This document shows, piece by piece, positions 18,736-27,901 of a DNA stretch of 64,000 nucleotides (position 1 is its first letter; each line of letters starts with the position of its first letter). The notes under the pieces are model-generated. The model was given only the letters and a program-made list of their open reading frames with translations, searched no databases and was not told the origin of the DNA. Position numbers and translations under genes: made by a program. Where the stretch lies: NCBI RefSeq assembly GCF_013215705.1, contig NZ_JABSQR010000021.1, forward strand, positions 33,149-97,148, read 5' to 3'. The DNA comes from Moritella sp. (GTDB taxonomy: Bacteria > Pseudomonadota > Gammaproteobacteria > Enterobacterales > Moritellaceae).

Positions 18736-20379
18736 TTATGCATGAATATCTAGGTCAATATCAAGTTTGAGTGACGAACTATCTGCAACCGATACTTTTT
18801 GATGTTGTTGAAATAAAACGCCTTCATTAGCTTGCGTCAACAACGTAAAACGGCGCTGACTTTCATCTCCACCAGCATTCGACGTAGTGGACTCATCGAG
18901 TCTAACTTGAACACTAAATTTATTATCAGGATAACGCAAAGCACGAGTTTGGACCTCGAGTGTGCCTATCGCTTGCGCAATGTTTTTGATTAACTGTTCG
19001 GCCATATCCCAACTAAAGCTTTCTTTGACAACCATACGCATCATATTAACAGTGGGAGCATTGGGGTCCTGAGGGTCTATCGGTGAAGTTGCATCAAGCG
19101 GCATCGAGAATGCCGGCACAATCCAGTTATTTTGTTTTAACTTAGCAACCACATCATGCTCATTGTATAAATAATCGTTATCACTCAGACTGTCAGATTG
19201 TTGCCCCAGACTCAGCTTAGCGGCACAAGCAGGAAAATAAGCGCCATCATTGACTATTTCCAATACCTTATAATCGCTTAACAAGGCTTCATCATTGCCG
19301 TCTTCGATAACGGTCACTCGAATGCGGTTTAGCCCTGCTGATAAATGCTGCGCAATGCCCATTAAGTTTTGGATCACAGAGCAGTAACCATTCTTACCCA
19401 GGCGTAAAAAGTTATAGTACTGACCCAATACCATTGAACTGCCCCGCGAAAAGTTCAGGCTATACGTTGACTCATCAAAACCCAGCACGTTGGTGGTGAC
19501 AAATAAGGCTTTCGGAATATCTTTAATATCTCGCCATAGTGCCCAGCCGATCCCTGGATAAACTAAACCAGATTTATGTCCGGAAACATTGATAGTTTTC
19601 ACCTGCTCTAAGCTGAAATCCCATTTTAACTCCGCTTGCTGACCGTCACTGTGCTGACGAAATGGTTCGATAAAACCACCACTGGCGGCATCAACGTGGA
19701 GTGGAATATCTAATGGTTCAGTCGTGCTATTTTTAAACTTCACTAACACATCATTAATGTCTGACACCGGATCGTTCTGACCTGTGTATGAGGTTCCCAT
19801 GACAGCAACCACACAAATGATTTGCTTATTACTTACGGCAGTATCATTGGGTGTATTAATACTAATCGTAGGGTTATTTATAACGTCTTCAACTTGAGTT
19901 GCTGAAATCGCATAATTATTTTCTTTTGTAATCGGTACCCAAATAATATCTACATCAAAATACTCAGCAAACTTAACCCAAGTAATGTGCACATCAGAGC
20001 CTAATACAATACAAGGTCGCTCGGTACTCAGTCCCTGTGCTTTACGTGAATCCATCCAACGACGCTTATGCGATAAGGCACATAACATTAACGCTTCTGA
20101 CGAACCAACCGCTAGCGTACCCCAGCTGCTTGGCTGATGATCATCTTTGGCTAATTCTTCAGCATCTAACATAGGGGCTGGCGCGTGATATAAGTCGAGT
20201 AGTGTTTTCACACAACGTTTCTCGATTTCAGCAGTGCATCCTAAAACCTCGGTTCGGATAAAACGGTATACCGCACGTGGCTCGTGAGAGTTTTCCGGTA
20301 GCTTGTTTTTAGGAATGTCTTCATTGAATAGTACTCGGCCATATGTTGGGGTTAAATAGCTGGTGTTATCTTTAGGCAT
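18736..20379 (-). CDS. Glutamate-decarboxylase-like PLP enzyme
   Basis: A 547-residue group II pyridoxal-phosphate decarboxylase of the glutamate decarboxylase class. It has HVDAASGGFIEPF (residues 228-240) and the PLP lysine Lys269 in NVSGHKSGLVYPGIGW. Bacterial GAD has about 466 residues and reads HKYG here, so Ser for Tyr and about 80 extra residues, including insertions around 170-185 and 370-420, mark a divergent subfamily. The likely reaction is alpha-decarboxylation of glutamate or a related acidic amino acid. No antiporter gene is adjacent, so a role in acid resistance is not supported by context. Confidence 0.75.
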   Translation of the reverse strand: MPKDNTSYLTPTYGRVLFNEDIPKNKLPENSHEPRAVYRFIRTEVLGCTAEIEKRCVKTLLDLYHAPAPMLDAEELAKDDHQPSSWGTLAVGSSEALMLCALSHKRRWMDSRKAQGLSTERPCIVLGSDVHITWVKFAEYFDVDIIWVPITKENNYAISATQVEDVINNPTISINTPNDTAVSNKQIICVVAVMGTSYTGQNDPVSDINDVLVKFKNSTTEPLDIPLHVDAASGGFIEPFRQHSDGQQAELKWDFSLEQVKTINVSGHKSGLVYPGIGWALWRDIKDIPKALFVTTNVLGFDESTYSLNFSRGSSMVLGQYYNFLRLGKNGYCSVIQNLMGIAQHLSAGLNRIRVTVIEDGNDEALLSDYKVLEIVNDGAYFPACAAKLSLGQQSDSLSDNDYLYNEHDVVAKLKQNNWIVPAFSMPLDATSPIDPQDPNAPTVNMMRMVVKESFSWDMAEQLIKNIAQAIGTLEVQTRALRYPDNKFSVQVRLDESTTSNAGGDESQRRFTLLTQANEGVLFQQHQKVSVADSSSLKLDIDLDIHA

Positions 20380-20648
20380 CGTATTTTCTTCCTTGAGTTA
20401 TATTCATCTTTGGATGTAATAGGCTCTGTTAAATGATCCGTTTGGTATACAGCAGTGCCAAGCAGAGCCGATAGGTCTGACAAAATTAACCAAAACTACA
20501 AAAATAGTAGTTACGCGATTAAAAAACGTAGAAAATAAATCGAAAAGTGTGACAGTAAGGTTGAAAACATTATGTTGAAAGTGAAGCTGTTGGTTAAAAA
20601 CGACAGGAAGGCGATGAGGGGGATGTACATCCGTTATGTATCAATTAA

Positions 20649-20673
20649 AAAGCAGCCTCTTTAAGGCTGCTTT
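20649..20673 (-). terminator. Intrinsic terminator after the MYG1-like gene
   Basis: On the minus strand AAAGCAGCCT and AGGCTGCTTT form a perfect 10-bp stem followed by a T-run, about 28 bases beyond the stop of the MYG1-like gene. The rest of 20380-20648 shows no gene and presumably carries the promoter of the decarboxylase gene. Confidence 0.85.
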
Positions 20674-20700
20674 GTGGGCATTAATCACGTAACAAAAGGT

Positions 20701-21570
20701 CTATGCTTGCAGTGCCATAGCAGCCATTTTCATCGTGCTTTCAAACGATGCTGCACCTGCAATAAATAAACCATTATGGCAGAACATAGCATCATCAAGG
20801 CCAGTCTCGTCTTTAAACGCTTGCTCAGACAAGCCAGCCCATGGTTTAGGCAATGACTTTCTGTCTTCGAATGAACCAAGTTCAACGGGTACCGCTTGAA
20901 TGATCCATTTACCAGACTGAGATGGGTAAACCATAAATAAAGCTTCAGCGGCTAAATTTAGAACCGTTGTTTTCCACGGCGTATATTGCTCTAATACAAT
21001 CACTCTTGGATCGTCGGCATTATCAATCGCTTTAGCGACAATATCTTTCGCATTAATGCCACCAGTCGCAGAGGCAATAAAACGCGTTAAAATGCGCGAT
21101 GCAAAAGCAACCGCTTCATCAAAACATGCATCCAGATCACTGTTTTCTTCCCAAGTAGGGTTAAACATTGAAATAGTTTGGCTAAGGCTAATACCTTGAG
21201 CAACACCTTCAACATAACCACAATCAACCGCGTCAATCGTAGACACTAAACCGGCATCCACTGCGTCGGCGATTTCTTGGTTACCTTGGCATATTTCTAA
21301 GCCGTATTTCTGCCAAATTAAACCAAATGAAGAATAAGGAATACCATTCTCACGCTCACCCGCACCACCACGTTGGTGATGATCAAAACGACCTGTATCA
21401 GGATCATATTCACCACCTACATCGATCACAAGATCAGCTTCGCCAATAATCTCTAAATCACGTGTGCGCACGAGTTTAAAAGCAGGAAAAATATTTTTAA
21501 GTGCAGCGATACTGAAAACATCATCTGCATGAAACTTACCGTTGTGAGTTACTATCGTTTTATCATTCAT
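20701..21570 (-). CDS. MYG1 family (UPF0160) protein
   Basis: A 289-residue MYG1-family protein. The N-terminus THNGKFHADDVFSIA and the downstream DVGGEYDP...FDHHQRGG motifs carry the conserved His/Asp residues of this DHH-like metal-dependent family. Eukaryotic MYG1 has been described as a 3'-5' exoribonuclease. The bacterial role is not established. It is followed by its own terminator and appears to be a single-gene unit. Its 5' flank contains a fragment of the window's MITE-like terminal repeat (21607-21622). Confidence 0.88.
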   Translation of the reverse strand: MNDKTIVTHNGKFHADDVFSIAALKNIFPAFKLVRTRDLEIIGEADLVIDVGGEYDPDTGRFDHHQRGGAGERENGIPYSSFGLIWQKYGLEICQGNQEIADAVDAGLVSTIDAVDCGYVEGVAQGISLSQTISMFNPTWEENSDLDACFDEAVAFASRILTRFIASATGGINAKDIVAKAIDNADDPRVIVLEQYTPWKTTVLNLAAEALFMVYPSQSGKWIIQAVPVELGSFEDRKSLPKPWAGLSEQAFKDETGLDDAMFCHNGLFIAGAASFESTMKMAAMALQA

Positions 21571-21606
21571 TTGTTTTATGTCATTTTAGAAAGAGATAAG
21601 AAGGTT

Positions 21607-21622
21607 TATACCCAAGCTACTG
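21607..21622 (+). repeat. Solo fragment of MITE-like terminal repeat
   Basis: The 16 bases TATACCCAAGCTACTG are identical to the start of the left terminal inverted repeat of the element at 43839-44104. The match ends there and no second arm is seen nearby, so this is either a decayed copy or a chance match to part of the repeat. Confidence 0.45.
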
Positions 21623-21763
21623 TTTTGGACTTGCCAATTTTAGACAATATTAATCAGTAACATTATATGGCCGATTCTATACGAAGACAGCTAACAAAAA
21701 CAGCTGATTTTTTGTGTTAATAGATAGATAGAGCAACACTTGCTGCCCTACCTCGTTATTATC

Positions 21764-22204
21764 TTAATACTTCGAATATAAACTCAAATTTCCATTTTCA
21801 TCAAAAGCAATCACGTTAAAATCTTTGTAGTCTTGACCTGGGGCTGCCATGCCTGGCGAGTGCTGTGGCATGCCAGGAGCGGTAAGACCTGATATATCGG
21901 TTGGTCGTTCGCTAAGTAAACGCGCAATGTCCTTTTCGGGCACATGCCCTTCAACCATATAACCGTCGACAACTGCCGTGTGGCAAGACTTTAACTGATT
22001 CGGCATGCCGAATTTCTTCTTCACAGAACTCCAGTCACGTTGGTGATGCACATTCACTTTATAGCCTTTGTCTTCCATGATGTCTGCCCATTCAACGCAG
22101 CAACCACATGATGGAGACTTGTATAACTCAATCGTCGGTTTGGCGAACGCAACAGAAGTAAACGTGAGTGATAATATTGCAATTAGTTTTGTAATTGTTT
22201 TCAT
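21764..22204 (-). CDS. DUF411 protein, exported, putative metal-binding
   Basis: A 146-residue protein with an N-terminal signal peptide (cleavage near TSVAFA). It is followed by the DUF411 signature YKSPSCGCCVEW, with the CxCC cluster, and LKSCHTAVVDGYMVEGHVP. The family is often found near copper-resistance genes and is thought to bind metal in the periplasm. A Met/His/Pro-rich stretch near the C-terminus (PGMPQHSPGMAAPG) would suit copper. The gene follows a cytochrome c gene by 25 bp, so the two are probably co-transcribed. Confidence 0.82.
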   Translation of the reverse strand: MKTITKLIAILSLTFTSVAFAKPTIELYKSPSCGCCVEWADIMEDKGYKVNVHHQRDWSSVKKKFGMPNQLKSCHTAVVDGYMVEGHVPEKDIARLLSERPTDISGLTAPGMPQHSPGMAAPGQDYKDFNVIAFDENGNLSLYSKY

Positions 22205-22229
22205 TTTAAATTCCTTAAATTTGGGTGTA

Positions 22230-22778
22230 TTACTTAATTTCGATTGCTAGCACACTTTGCTTATAGACCAGTTCAATAGTTCCCTTTTTAGGTATCCATT
22301 GAACTGCTTTGGTCTCATATGGCTTCATCTCAATAAATGAGGATTGAGCCACAAACGGCAGTGCTACTTTGATTGTCTCTAATCTTTTATTGACCAGAAC
22401 CAGCTGACTTAGCGCACCCTCTTGTATAGATGCGTTGCTGGGAGCAACCTTGTCATCAATTATCCATTCTACGGATGGTATTTTCCCTAGCTCGATAAGG
22501 TATGAAGCAAGTAGTTCTCGCTGCGCTAGATCAAGTGCGTTACTGAGCAACAGCATCGTGGGTTCTTTCTTTAAAGCGCGGTTAAGTTTGTCTATACCTT
22601 TGCCTCTGACATCACCGCCAACATTGCCGCCGCCTTGGGCGAACATACCATGGCATGTCGAGCAACCGTATCCACCTGCGGTTCTGAATAAATGTTCTCC
22701 CTGCTCAAACAAAGTTTTGCTATCTGCATAGGCAAAATTGATCGAGAAAAGTAGAGAGCAAAATAATAGTATTTTCAC
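22230..22778 (-). CDS. Exported c-type cytochrome (mono-haem)
   Basis: A 182-residue protein with a signal peptide (about residues 1-18) and one haem-binding motif, CSTCHG, at about residues 39-44, followed by a Gly-rich stretch as in class I cytochromes c. The domain up to about residue 95 looks like a small cytochrome. The remaining C-terminal half is beta-rich and not recognised. It lies immediately upstream of the DUF411 gene and downstream of a Cys-rich exported protein, suggesting a periplasmic redox or metal function. Confidence 0.72.
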   Translation of the reverse strand: MKILLFCSLLFSINFAYADSKTLFEQGEHLFRTAGGYGCSTCHGMFAQGGGNVGGDVRGKGIDKLNRALKKEPTMLLLSNALDLAQRELLASYLIELGKIPSVEWIIDDKVAPSNASIQEGALSQLVLVNKRLETIKVALPFVAQSSFIEMKPYETKAVQWIPKKGTIELVYKQSVLAIEIK

Positions 22779-22929
22779 TGGTCTCTATAACCCTTTAATT
22801 ATCAGTTAAAAAACATTCTATTCGATAATATTTCTGATCGTCGATGCTTTCTACAACGAGTAGACATTCACGAAAATAATAGATATATCTCACTCGAATA
22901 GGAGTGCGGATGTGAGTATTAGGCTGATA

Positions 22930-23301
22930 TTAAACGATAGGAGGTCGATACAACAGATCGGGTATGGCAAAACTAACTTGGGATGTGTCTCGCTGAATAA
23001 GGCTTAACGTGAAAGGCTGACGAGAATTCAAAGGTGACATAGAAATGATGGTATAACTTGTCGTCGCGTTTGGGAAACAACACTGATTTTCAATATTACT
23101 TGCTAAAGGATCGCAGCAGTTCCCCTCTGCAGGGGTTGCCATCATACATGCTGTATCGCAATGCATTTCATGTTCGACAGCTTCAGCTTTATATGACCGA
23201 TTATGAGCAGAAAGAGGGGCATAGACCGTCAGGCTTGAGAGTACAATACTCACGAGCAACAAACAGATCACCTTAATTACATGCGTTGGTATTAGCATCA
23301 T
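22930..23301 (-). CDS. Small Cys/His-rich exported protein, unknown
   Basis: A 123-residue protein with an N-terminal hydrophobic signal or anchor (residues about 9-30) and a cluster of Cys, His and Met between about 45 and 75, including HEMHCDTACMM, NCCDP and NQCCFP. Such a pattern suggests metal binding in the periplasm. I do not recognise the family. It lies 151 bp upstream of the cytochrome/DUF411 pair on the same strand and may belong with it. Confidence 0.55.
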   Translation of the reverse strand: MMLIPTHVIKVICLLLVSIVLSSLTVYAPLSAHNRSYKAEAVEHEMHCDTACMMATPAEGNCCDPLASNIENQCCFPNATTSYTIISMSPLNSRQPFTLSLIQRDTSQVSFAIPDLLYRPPIV

Positions 23302-23391
23302 AAACTCTTCTTACTACATTATGACGAATTATCTATAAGACTGGCTATATTGTCAATATGATTAAGTAATCGATCTGGGCGAGTATCTAGT

Positions 23392-25296
23392 TCATACCTG
23401 ATTACGTAGGTACTTCAAGTTCAAACTTTCTTGTAAAATGCATTCAATTTCATTACTTGTGACAGGCTTATAGAACAGATAACCTTGACCATATTCACAA
23501 CCTTCTAAATAAAGCTCCTCGTAATTGTCGATGACTTCAATCCCCTCAGCCACTACCTGCATACCAAGTCCATGGGCTAGGTTGATAATAGTTCGGATAA
23601 AACTCATGTCTCTAGGTGCATTATTCAGTTCTTGGATAAAGATTTTATCAATTTTAAGCTTCTGAAATGGCATTTTCTTGAGATGACTAAGAGAAGAGTA
23701 ACCCGTTCCAAAATCATCCAACGCCAATTCTACTCCCAGACGACGTAATTTGTGTAGTATGCCTGGTGAGCTCTCAATGTCTTGCATTGTGGTATCTTCA
23801 GTTACTTCGATAATCAACTGGTCTGCTGGCAAGCCTGTAATGGATAGCGTACGGCTGACGACACCCACAAGATCATATCGCGTATACATAGCAGGAGAGA
23901 TATTCACAGATACTTGAATCCATGGTAAACCAGCTTTCCTCCAGCTCATATTTTGAGAACATGCTTTTAATAATACCCATTCATTTAATTTATCCGCTAA
24001 ACCTGCTTCTTCGGCGATGGAAACGACCTCAAGCGGAAGGATATAACCATATTGTTCATGATGCCATCTCAATAAAGCTTCAACCGAAACGATTCGTTTT
24101 GTCTTGAGGCAAATAATGGGTTGGTAAATCTGCTGGAGCTGGTCATGCTCTAATGCTACCTGTAAGCTTTCTGCTAATATTCTATAACGTAGAACGCTAT
24201 CATTCATTTCTTGCTCAAACAATCGGTAATACGCTTCATCATTGTTTTTGGCACAATACATAGCAGTATCAGCATTGTTCAACAACTTATCAGGATGCTC
24301 TGCATCATCAGGAAAAATACTGATACCGATACTAACATCCGAATATATCCGATAGCCGTGAACATTTATTTCACTATTTATCAGCTCGTGAATACGTTGC
24401 GCTAACTGGACACATTCATCCGAATTGGTAATGTTTTTCTGAATTATGCCAAATTCATCCCCGCCCAAACGAGCGACGACATCTGACAAGCCAACGCTCT
24501 GCGCTAGGCGTGTGGCGACCACCTGAAGCAACGCATCTCCAACTGCATGCCCCAACCGATCATTAATCTCCTTGAATCCATCCATATCGATCATATGGAC
24601 AGCAGTACGGGAATTGTTACGCCGAGAATGTGCAATGGTTTTTTCCAGATTATTTTGAAAAAAATGGCGGTTTGCTAAGCCGGTCAGGCTATCATGCAAT
24701 GCTTGCTTGCGGTTAATAGCGCTCTCACGAATTACCAGCAATACGAGAATGCTGCCGCTCAGCAATAAACCGAGCAAAAACATGTTGGCGCCATTCTGAA
24801 GACTGTAGATCTGTTTCAGGCCACCCCACGCTCTTTCACCGGAGAAACTATTTACGTTAAACTCTCTCACCTGTGTTTGGAAGGGCTTAAGTTCTTGTAC
24901 TATCCTTATTGCATTTTGATCACCCATCTTGAGACTCAGTACCTCAGGCTCTAGTTCAACCAAGCGCTGTTTGATATTCTGCAATAACTCAATGGCTCCA
25001 GGCTGACTGCGAAATTCGCGGGTTTCCTCTCCTACCGATAATACTCCAACCCTGCTCCAGAGCAGATCGAAACGTCGCTGCAAATCTTCTACTCTCATAT
25101 CATTTAGCGCAGTTCGCGTTAACGCTTGTATAAACTTGAGCATTTCTAGCTCCAACTCGGAAGCGGCCCAGCCGACTGTTTTCATCGAAACGGTTAGAAT
25201 ATCAGTAACTTGAGTATGGCGTTGAGTGCTAATTATGGAGCTGGCAGCAAACATAATAACGACAAAAGTGAGGATGAAAAGTTTAACTCTATTCAT
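23392..25296 (-). CDS. Membrane GGDEF-EAL protein (c-di-GMP turnover)
   Basis: A 634-residue inner-membrane protein with two membrane segments (about 5-25 and 165-185) enclosing a helical periplasmic sensor. The GGDEF domain has an intact GGDEF motif near residue 277, and the EAL domain keeps SVEALLRW near 405, EVTED and DDFGTGYSSL. Both diguanylate cyclase and phosphodiesterase activity are therefore possible. The start is set at ATG 25296, with GGAGGTG six bases upstream and a one-base overlap (TGATG) with the stop of the preceding gene. Its partner is the sulfite-oxidase-fold exported protein upstream, which may supply the signal. Confidence 0.88.
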   Translation of the reverse strand: MNRVKLFILTFVVIMFAASSIISTQRHTQVTDILTVSMKTVGWAASELELEMLKFIQALTRTALNDMRVEDLQRRFDLLWSRVGVLSVGEETREFRSQPGAIELLQNIKQRLVELEPEVLSLKMGDQNAIRIVQELKPFQTQVREFNVNSFSGERAWGGLKQIYSLQNGANMFLLGLLLSGSILVLLVIRESAINRKQALHDSLTGLANRHFFQNNLEKTIAHSRRNNSRTAVHMIDMDGFKEINDRLGHAVGDALLQVVATRLAQSVGLSDVVARLGGDEFGIIQKNITNSDECVQLAQRIHELINSEINVHGYRIYSDVSIGISIFPDDAEHPDKLLNNADTAMYCAKNNDEAYYRLFEQEMNDSVLRYRILAESLQVALEHDQLQQIYQPIICLKTKRIVSVEALLRWHHEQYGYILPLEVVSIAEEAGLADKLNEWVLLKACSQNMSWRKAGLPWIQVSVNISPAMYTRYDLVGVVSRTLSITGLPADQLIIEVTEDTTMQDIESSPGILHKLRRLGVELALDDFGTGYSSLSHLKKMPFQKLKIDKIFIQELNNAPRDMSFIRTIINLAHGLGMQVVAEGIEVIDNYEELYLEGCEYGQGYLFYKPVTSNEIECILQESLNLKYLRNQV

Positions 25297-25805
25297 CAAT
25301 ACACCTCCAGACTGTAAAGCTGCCAAATCATATTTTCATGGTAACTGATAGTATCGAGCTCTGCATAATCAGACAGGGGGTAGATAATCCAAATAGGTCC
25401 CTTATCACGTACACGCATGAAAACGCCATCAGTTTTTATAGCTAGAAGTATTGGGTAATCCTTGAGTGCTGCCAGATCGATTTTAGTATGGTAATCGTTC
25501 AACGCTTTCGCCACTAACTTATGACTCGAAGCCCCCACGTGCGCTAAAAGAGTATTTAATAGTACCCCTTCATAAACATGCTCCCCCTCTGTCCAAGGTG
25601 TATGGGTAGTGATCTTGGTTTGGGGTAGTTGTTCCAACATCTGACGGTCAAATTGGGCCTCGCCATTAATATTTGTAGTATCAATATTACCGCTAACAGT
25701 GAGGATAACGGCACTTTCTGGTTTAGATAAGTCTGCGGCCATGCTCACCATAGGTGATCCTATTAGCCCAATTAAAAAAAATATCGTCACAATTTTTATA
25801 CGCAA
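25296..25805 (-). CDS. Exported sulfite-oxidase-fold protein without Mo-ligand Cys
   Basis: A 169-residue protein with a signal peptide ending near SMAA, followed by a domain resembling the oxidoreductase molybdopterin-binding (SUOX) fold (FDRQMLEQLPQ, TPWT, VYEGVLLNTLLAHVG). There is no cysteine in the whole protein, so the Mo-coordinating Cys of true sulfite oxidases is absent. It is more likely a periplasmic ligand-binding module than an enzyme. Its stop overlaps the start of the GGDEF-EAL gene, which indicates translational coupling and a joint sensory role. Confidence 0.7.
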   Translation of the reverse strand: MRIKIVTIFFLIGLIGSPMVSMAADLSKPESAVILTVSGNIDTTNINGEAQFDRQMLEQLPQTKITTHTPWTEGEHVYEGVLLNTLLAHVGASSHKLVAKALNDYHTKIDLAALKDYPILLAIKTDGVFMRVRDKGPIWIIYPLSDYAELDTISYHENMIWQLYSLEVY

Positions 25806-26084
25806 GTTGTTGGCTCCAAGTCCCTTTAAGGATCATCAATTAGACAATATATTAAAATAATAGTAAAAAAATAGTAGAATGACTTATTTTGCCACTCTAT
25901 TTCATAAAATATGTTGTTTATTAATAGGTGTAGCTCACAGCTTAAGGGTAAAGTTAGCTTCCCATAACAATGTAGACATCATTTATTGGTTACTGAAGTT
26001 TGGTGTGTAGAGGTAGAATAAATTTGGCCTCTGAACTGGGGGGGCGTTATAACACGCCTTCAACGAATCCGAACATGGGAAGAA

Positions 26085-26726
26085 CTAAAGCTTATCAGCT
26101 GACAGCAATAATTTCGCGCCTAATAAAATTAGCACAGTGCCCGTCACACCTTCCATCCAATTCATCATTGCACTGCTTTTAAACAATTTTTTGGCTGAAT
26201 TAATGGCAAAAGCTAAGCTACATTGCCAGATCATGGCGATTAAAAAATGGATACTTGCCATAGTAAACGATTGCACAATCGGTGAATAATTAAGATCGAT
26301 AAATTGCGGTAAAAACGCGAGATAAAAAATGGCAGTTTTAGGATTAAGTACGTTGGATAGAAAGCCCTCACGCATTGAACGTCTAGAGCTAGATGTTACG
26401 TTATCTTCCTCGAGCATAGCGATTTTATTGCTACCTTTGTAGATAGCGCGAAAACTACCAAGGCCTAACCAGATTAGATATGCCGCGCCAACCCATTTTA
26501 CCAATTGAAAAAGATCAGCCGATTGCAACAAAATAGCTGAGATGCCGAGTGCAGAGAACATGGCATGTACAAACAACCCCGAGCAGATACCGAGGCTGGT
26601 CACGCACCCAGCCATAAATCCGGAACGGCTACTATTACGGATCACCAGGGCGGTATCAAGACCTGGTGTTAATGTTAAAATGGTAATCGCGATCAAGAAC
26701 GCTTCAAAATTTAAAATATGCATCAC
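26085..26726 (-). CDS. LysE/RhtB family exporter
   Basis: A 213-residue membrane protein with about six membrane segments and the LysE/RhtB signature near the N-terminus (ITILTLTPGLDTALVIRNS) plus FLSNVLNPKTAIFYLAFLPQF. Members export amino acids or related metabolites such as homoserine lactones. The substrate is not predictable here. It is followed on the plus-strand side by intergenic DNA without a gene (25806-26084). Confidence 0.85.
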   Translation of the reverse strand: MMHILNFEAFLIAITILTLTPGLDTALVIRNSSRSGFMAGCVTSLGICSGLFVHAMFSALGISAILLQSADLFQLVKWVGAAYLIWLGLGSFRAIYKGSNKIAMLEEDNVTSSSRRSMREGFLSNVLNPKTAIFYLAFLPQFIDLNYSPIVQSFTMASIHFLIAMIWQCSLAFAINSAKKLFKSSAMMNWMEGVTGTVLILLGAKLLLSADKL

Positions 26727-26832
26727 TTCAACTCTTCAGACAAAATATATTTATAACAAGAAACCAAGGCTTGAGTAAAATAATATTGGCTATTAATTAA
26801 AACAATAGACGCACACTGGATGTCCTGCCTTT

Positions 26833-27060
26833 TTATGTTTCCTGCGTAATTTCCGTTAATACCTGTTTGAAAGTATCAGTAGTTTGTCCACCAGCTATTG
26901 AATACTTGTTATTAATAATGAAGGTAGGCACCGAGCTAATGCCCTTTTCTATACTTAGCTTTTGCTCAGCTCGTACTTGTTCAGCATAGGCGTCAGAATC
27001 GAGGCCATTTGCAATTCATGCTGTTTACCCTGTTCTTTAGCCCAAGCTTTATCGACATAT
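26833..27060 (-). pseudogene. Remnant of a DsbA/FrnE-like oxidoreductase
   Basis: The minus strand encodes the C-terminus of a FrnE-type DsbA-family protein: DSDAYAEQVRAEQ, GISSVPTFIINNKYSIAGGQ and a stop at 26833. Upstream, in another frame, is KAWAKEQGKQHELQMA, which fits the family's central part. An intervening deletion, a frame change and the missing N-terminal catalytic half show that the gene is broken. Confidence 0.75.
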
Positions 27061-27071
27061 CTTGTCGGCAG

Positions 27072-27265
27072 TTATAGTTTTACAATCAACTTACCTTTGT
27101 TTTCGACAGTAAAGAATAAGTTTAAGCCACCAATAGATGATTCTAATCCTTCTAATACATGCGACTTGTGTTTAATTTTACCAGCCATCACGTAAGGCGT
27201 TAGTTTTTCTAGCAGTGCAGGCACTTGATGAAAATGATCTGGCATGGTGAAGCCTTGAATGGTAA
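27072..27265 (-). pseudogene. Remnant of a zinc-type NADP-dependent oxidoreductase
   Basis: The minus strand encodes only the C-terminus of an MDR-superfamily, YncB/leukotriene-B4-dehydrogenase-like oxidoreductase. The readable segments are TIQGFTMPDHF, LEKLTPYVMAGKIKHK and LEGLESSIGGLNLFF, ending GKLIVKL and a stop at 27072. The preceding 250-plus residues, including the nucleotide-binding domain, are absent. Confidence 0.75.
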
Positions 27266-27272
27266 GTGGCGG

Positions 27273-27442
27273 GTAGAAAAAGCCATTGCGGGTTTAGGTA
27301 TCTTGATGATGCCACGTTGGGCATTGATATCACTCGGCAGGCAAACTTGGGCGTATTTCTGTTGTATCAAAAACAGCGTTATCAAGTACCGAAAATAAAA
27401 GCTGCGGTGAATTTTTTAGTCGAGAGAGTGAAATCAGACTAG
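27273..27442 (+). pseudogene. Remnant of a LysR-type regulator
   Basis: The plus strand encodes the C-terminal part of a LysR substrate-binding domain: VEKAIAGLGILMMPRWAL. After a frameshift around 27360 it continues as KIKAAVNFLVERVKSD with a stop at 27442. It is divergent from the oxidoreductase remnant, a common arrangement for a LysR gene and its target, but both have lost most of their length. The remaining bases to 27544 show nothing. Confidence 0.7.
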
Positions 27443-27544
27443 AAATCTGTATCGAACAAATTTAATAACCTATAAGTGAGTGGCTAAATTCAATCAACCA
27501 CTATAATTCGCTAAAATCAGGTGCGCCGTAGGTACCAACTGGAT

Positions 27545-27901
27545 TTACTTGTTATTTATTAATTCGGGTTCAAATTCGTACTGAGCATAACGGGTGATAC
27601 ACGCATCTAATAAATCATCATCATCATAAAATTCAAAGACCATTTCAGCAATTGCATGCAATGCATCTTTATCTTCACTGTGAATACTAAACATTAGCGT
27701 TTCATCACCAAATGTCAGTTTTTCTAATAAACTTGGGTTCTTTTCTGAAAGCATATTTTCTAACAGCAACGCCCAATCTTCTCCATCGCCTAAAAAATCA
27801 TGAGATTCAAAAGCTTTCCACTTTAAATCAATTAACTGTAGGTTATGATCGCGATTGAAACTTGAAAACAAAAATGGATAGTAAACACTTACTTCCTTCA
27901 T
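27545..27901 (-). CDS. Hypothetical acidic protein
   Basis: A 118-residue, strongly acidic soluble protein with a DDDD run (FEFYDDDDLLDACI) and no signal peptide or membrane segment. It resembles small acidic immunity-type or uncharacterised proteins in general composition, but I do not recognise a family. It stands alone between the pseudogene cluster and the long feo upstream region. Confidence 0.5.
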   Translation of the reverse strand: MKEVSVYYPFLFSSFNRDHNLQLIDLKWKAFESHDFLGDGEDWALLLENMLSEKNPSLLEKLTFGDETLMFSIHSEDKDALHAIAEMVFEFYDDDDLLDACITRYAQYEFEPELINNK

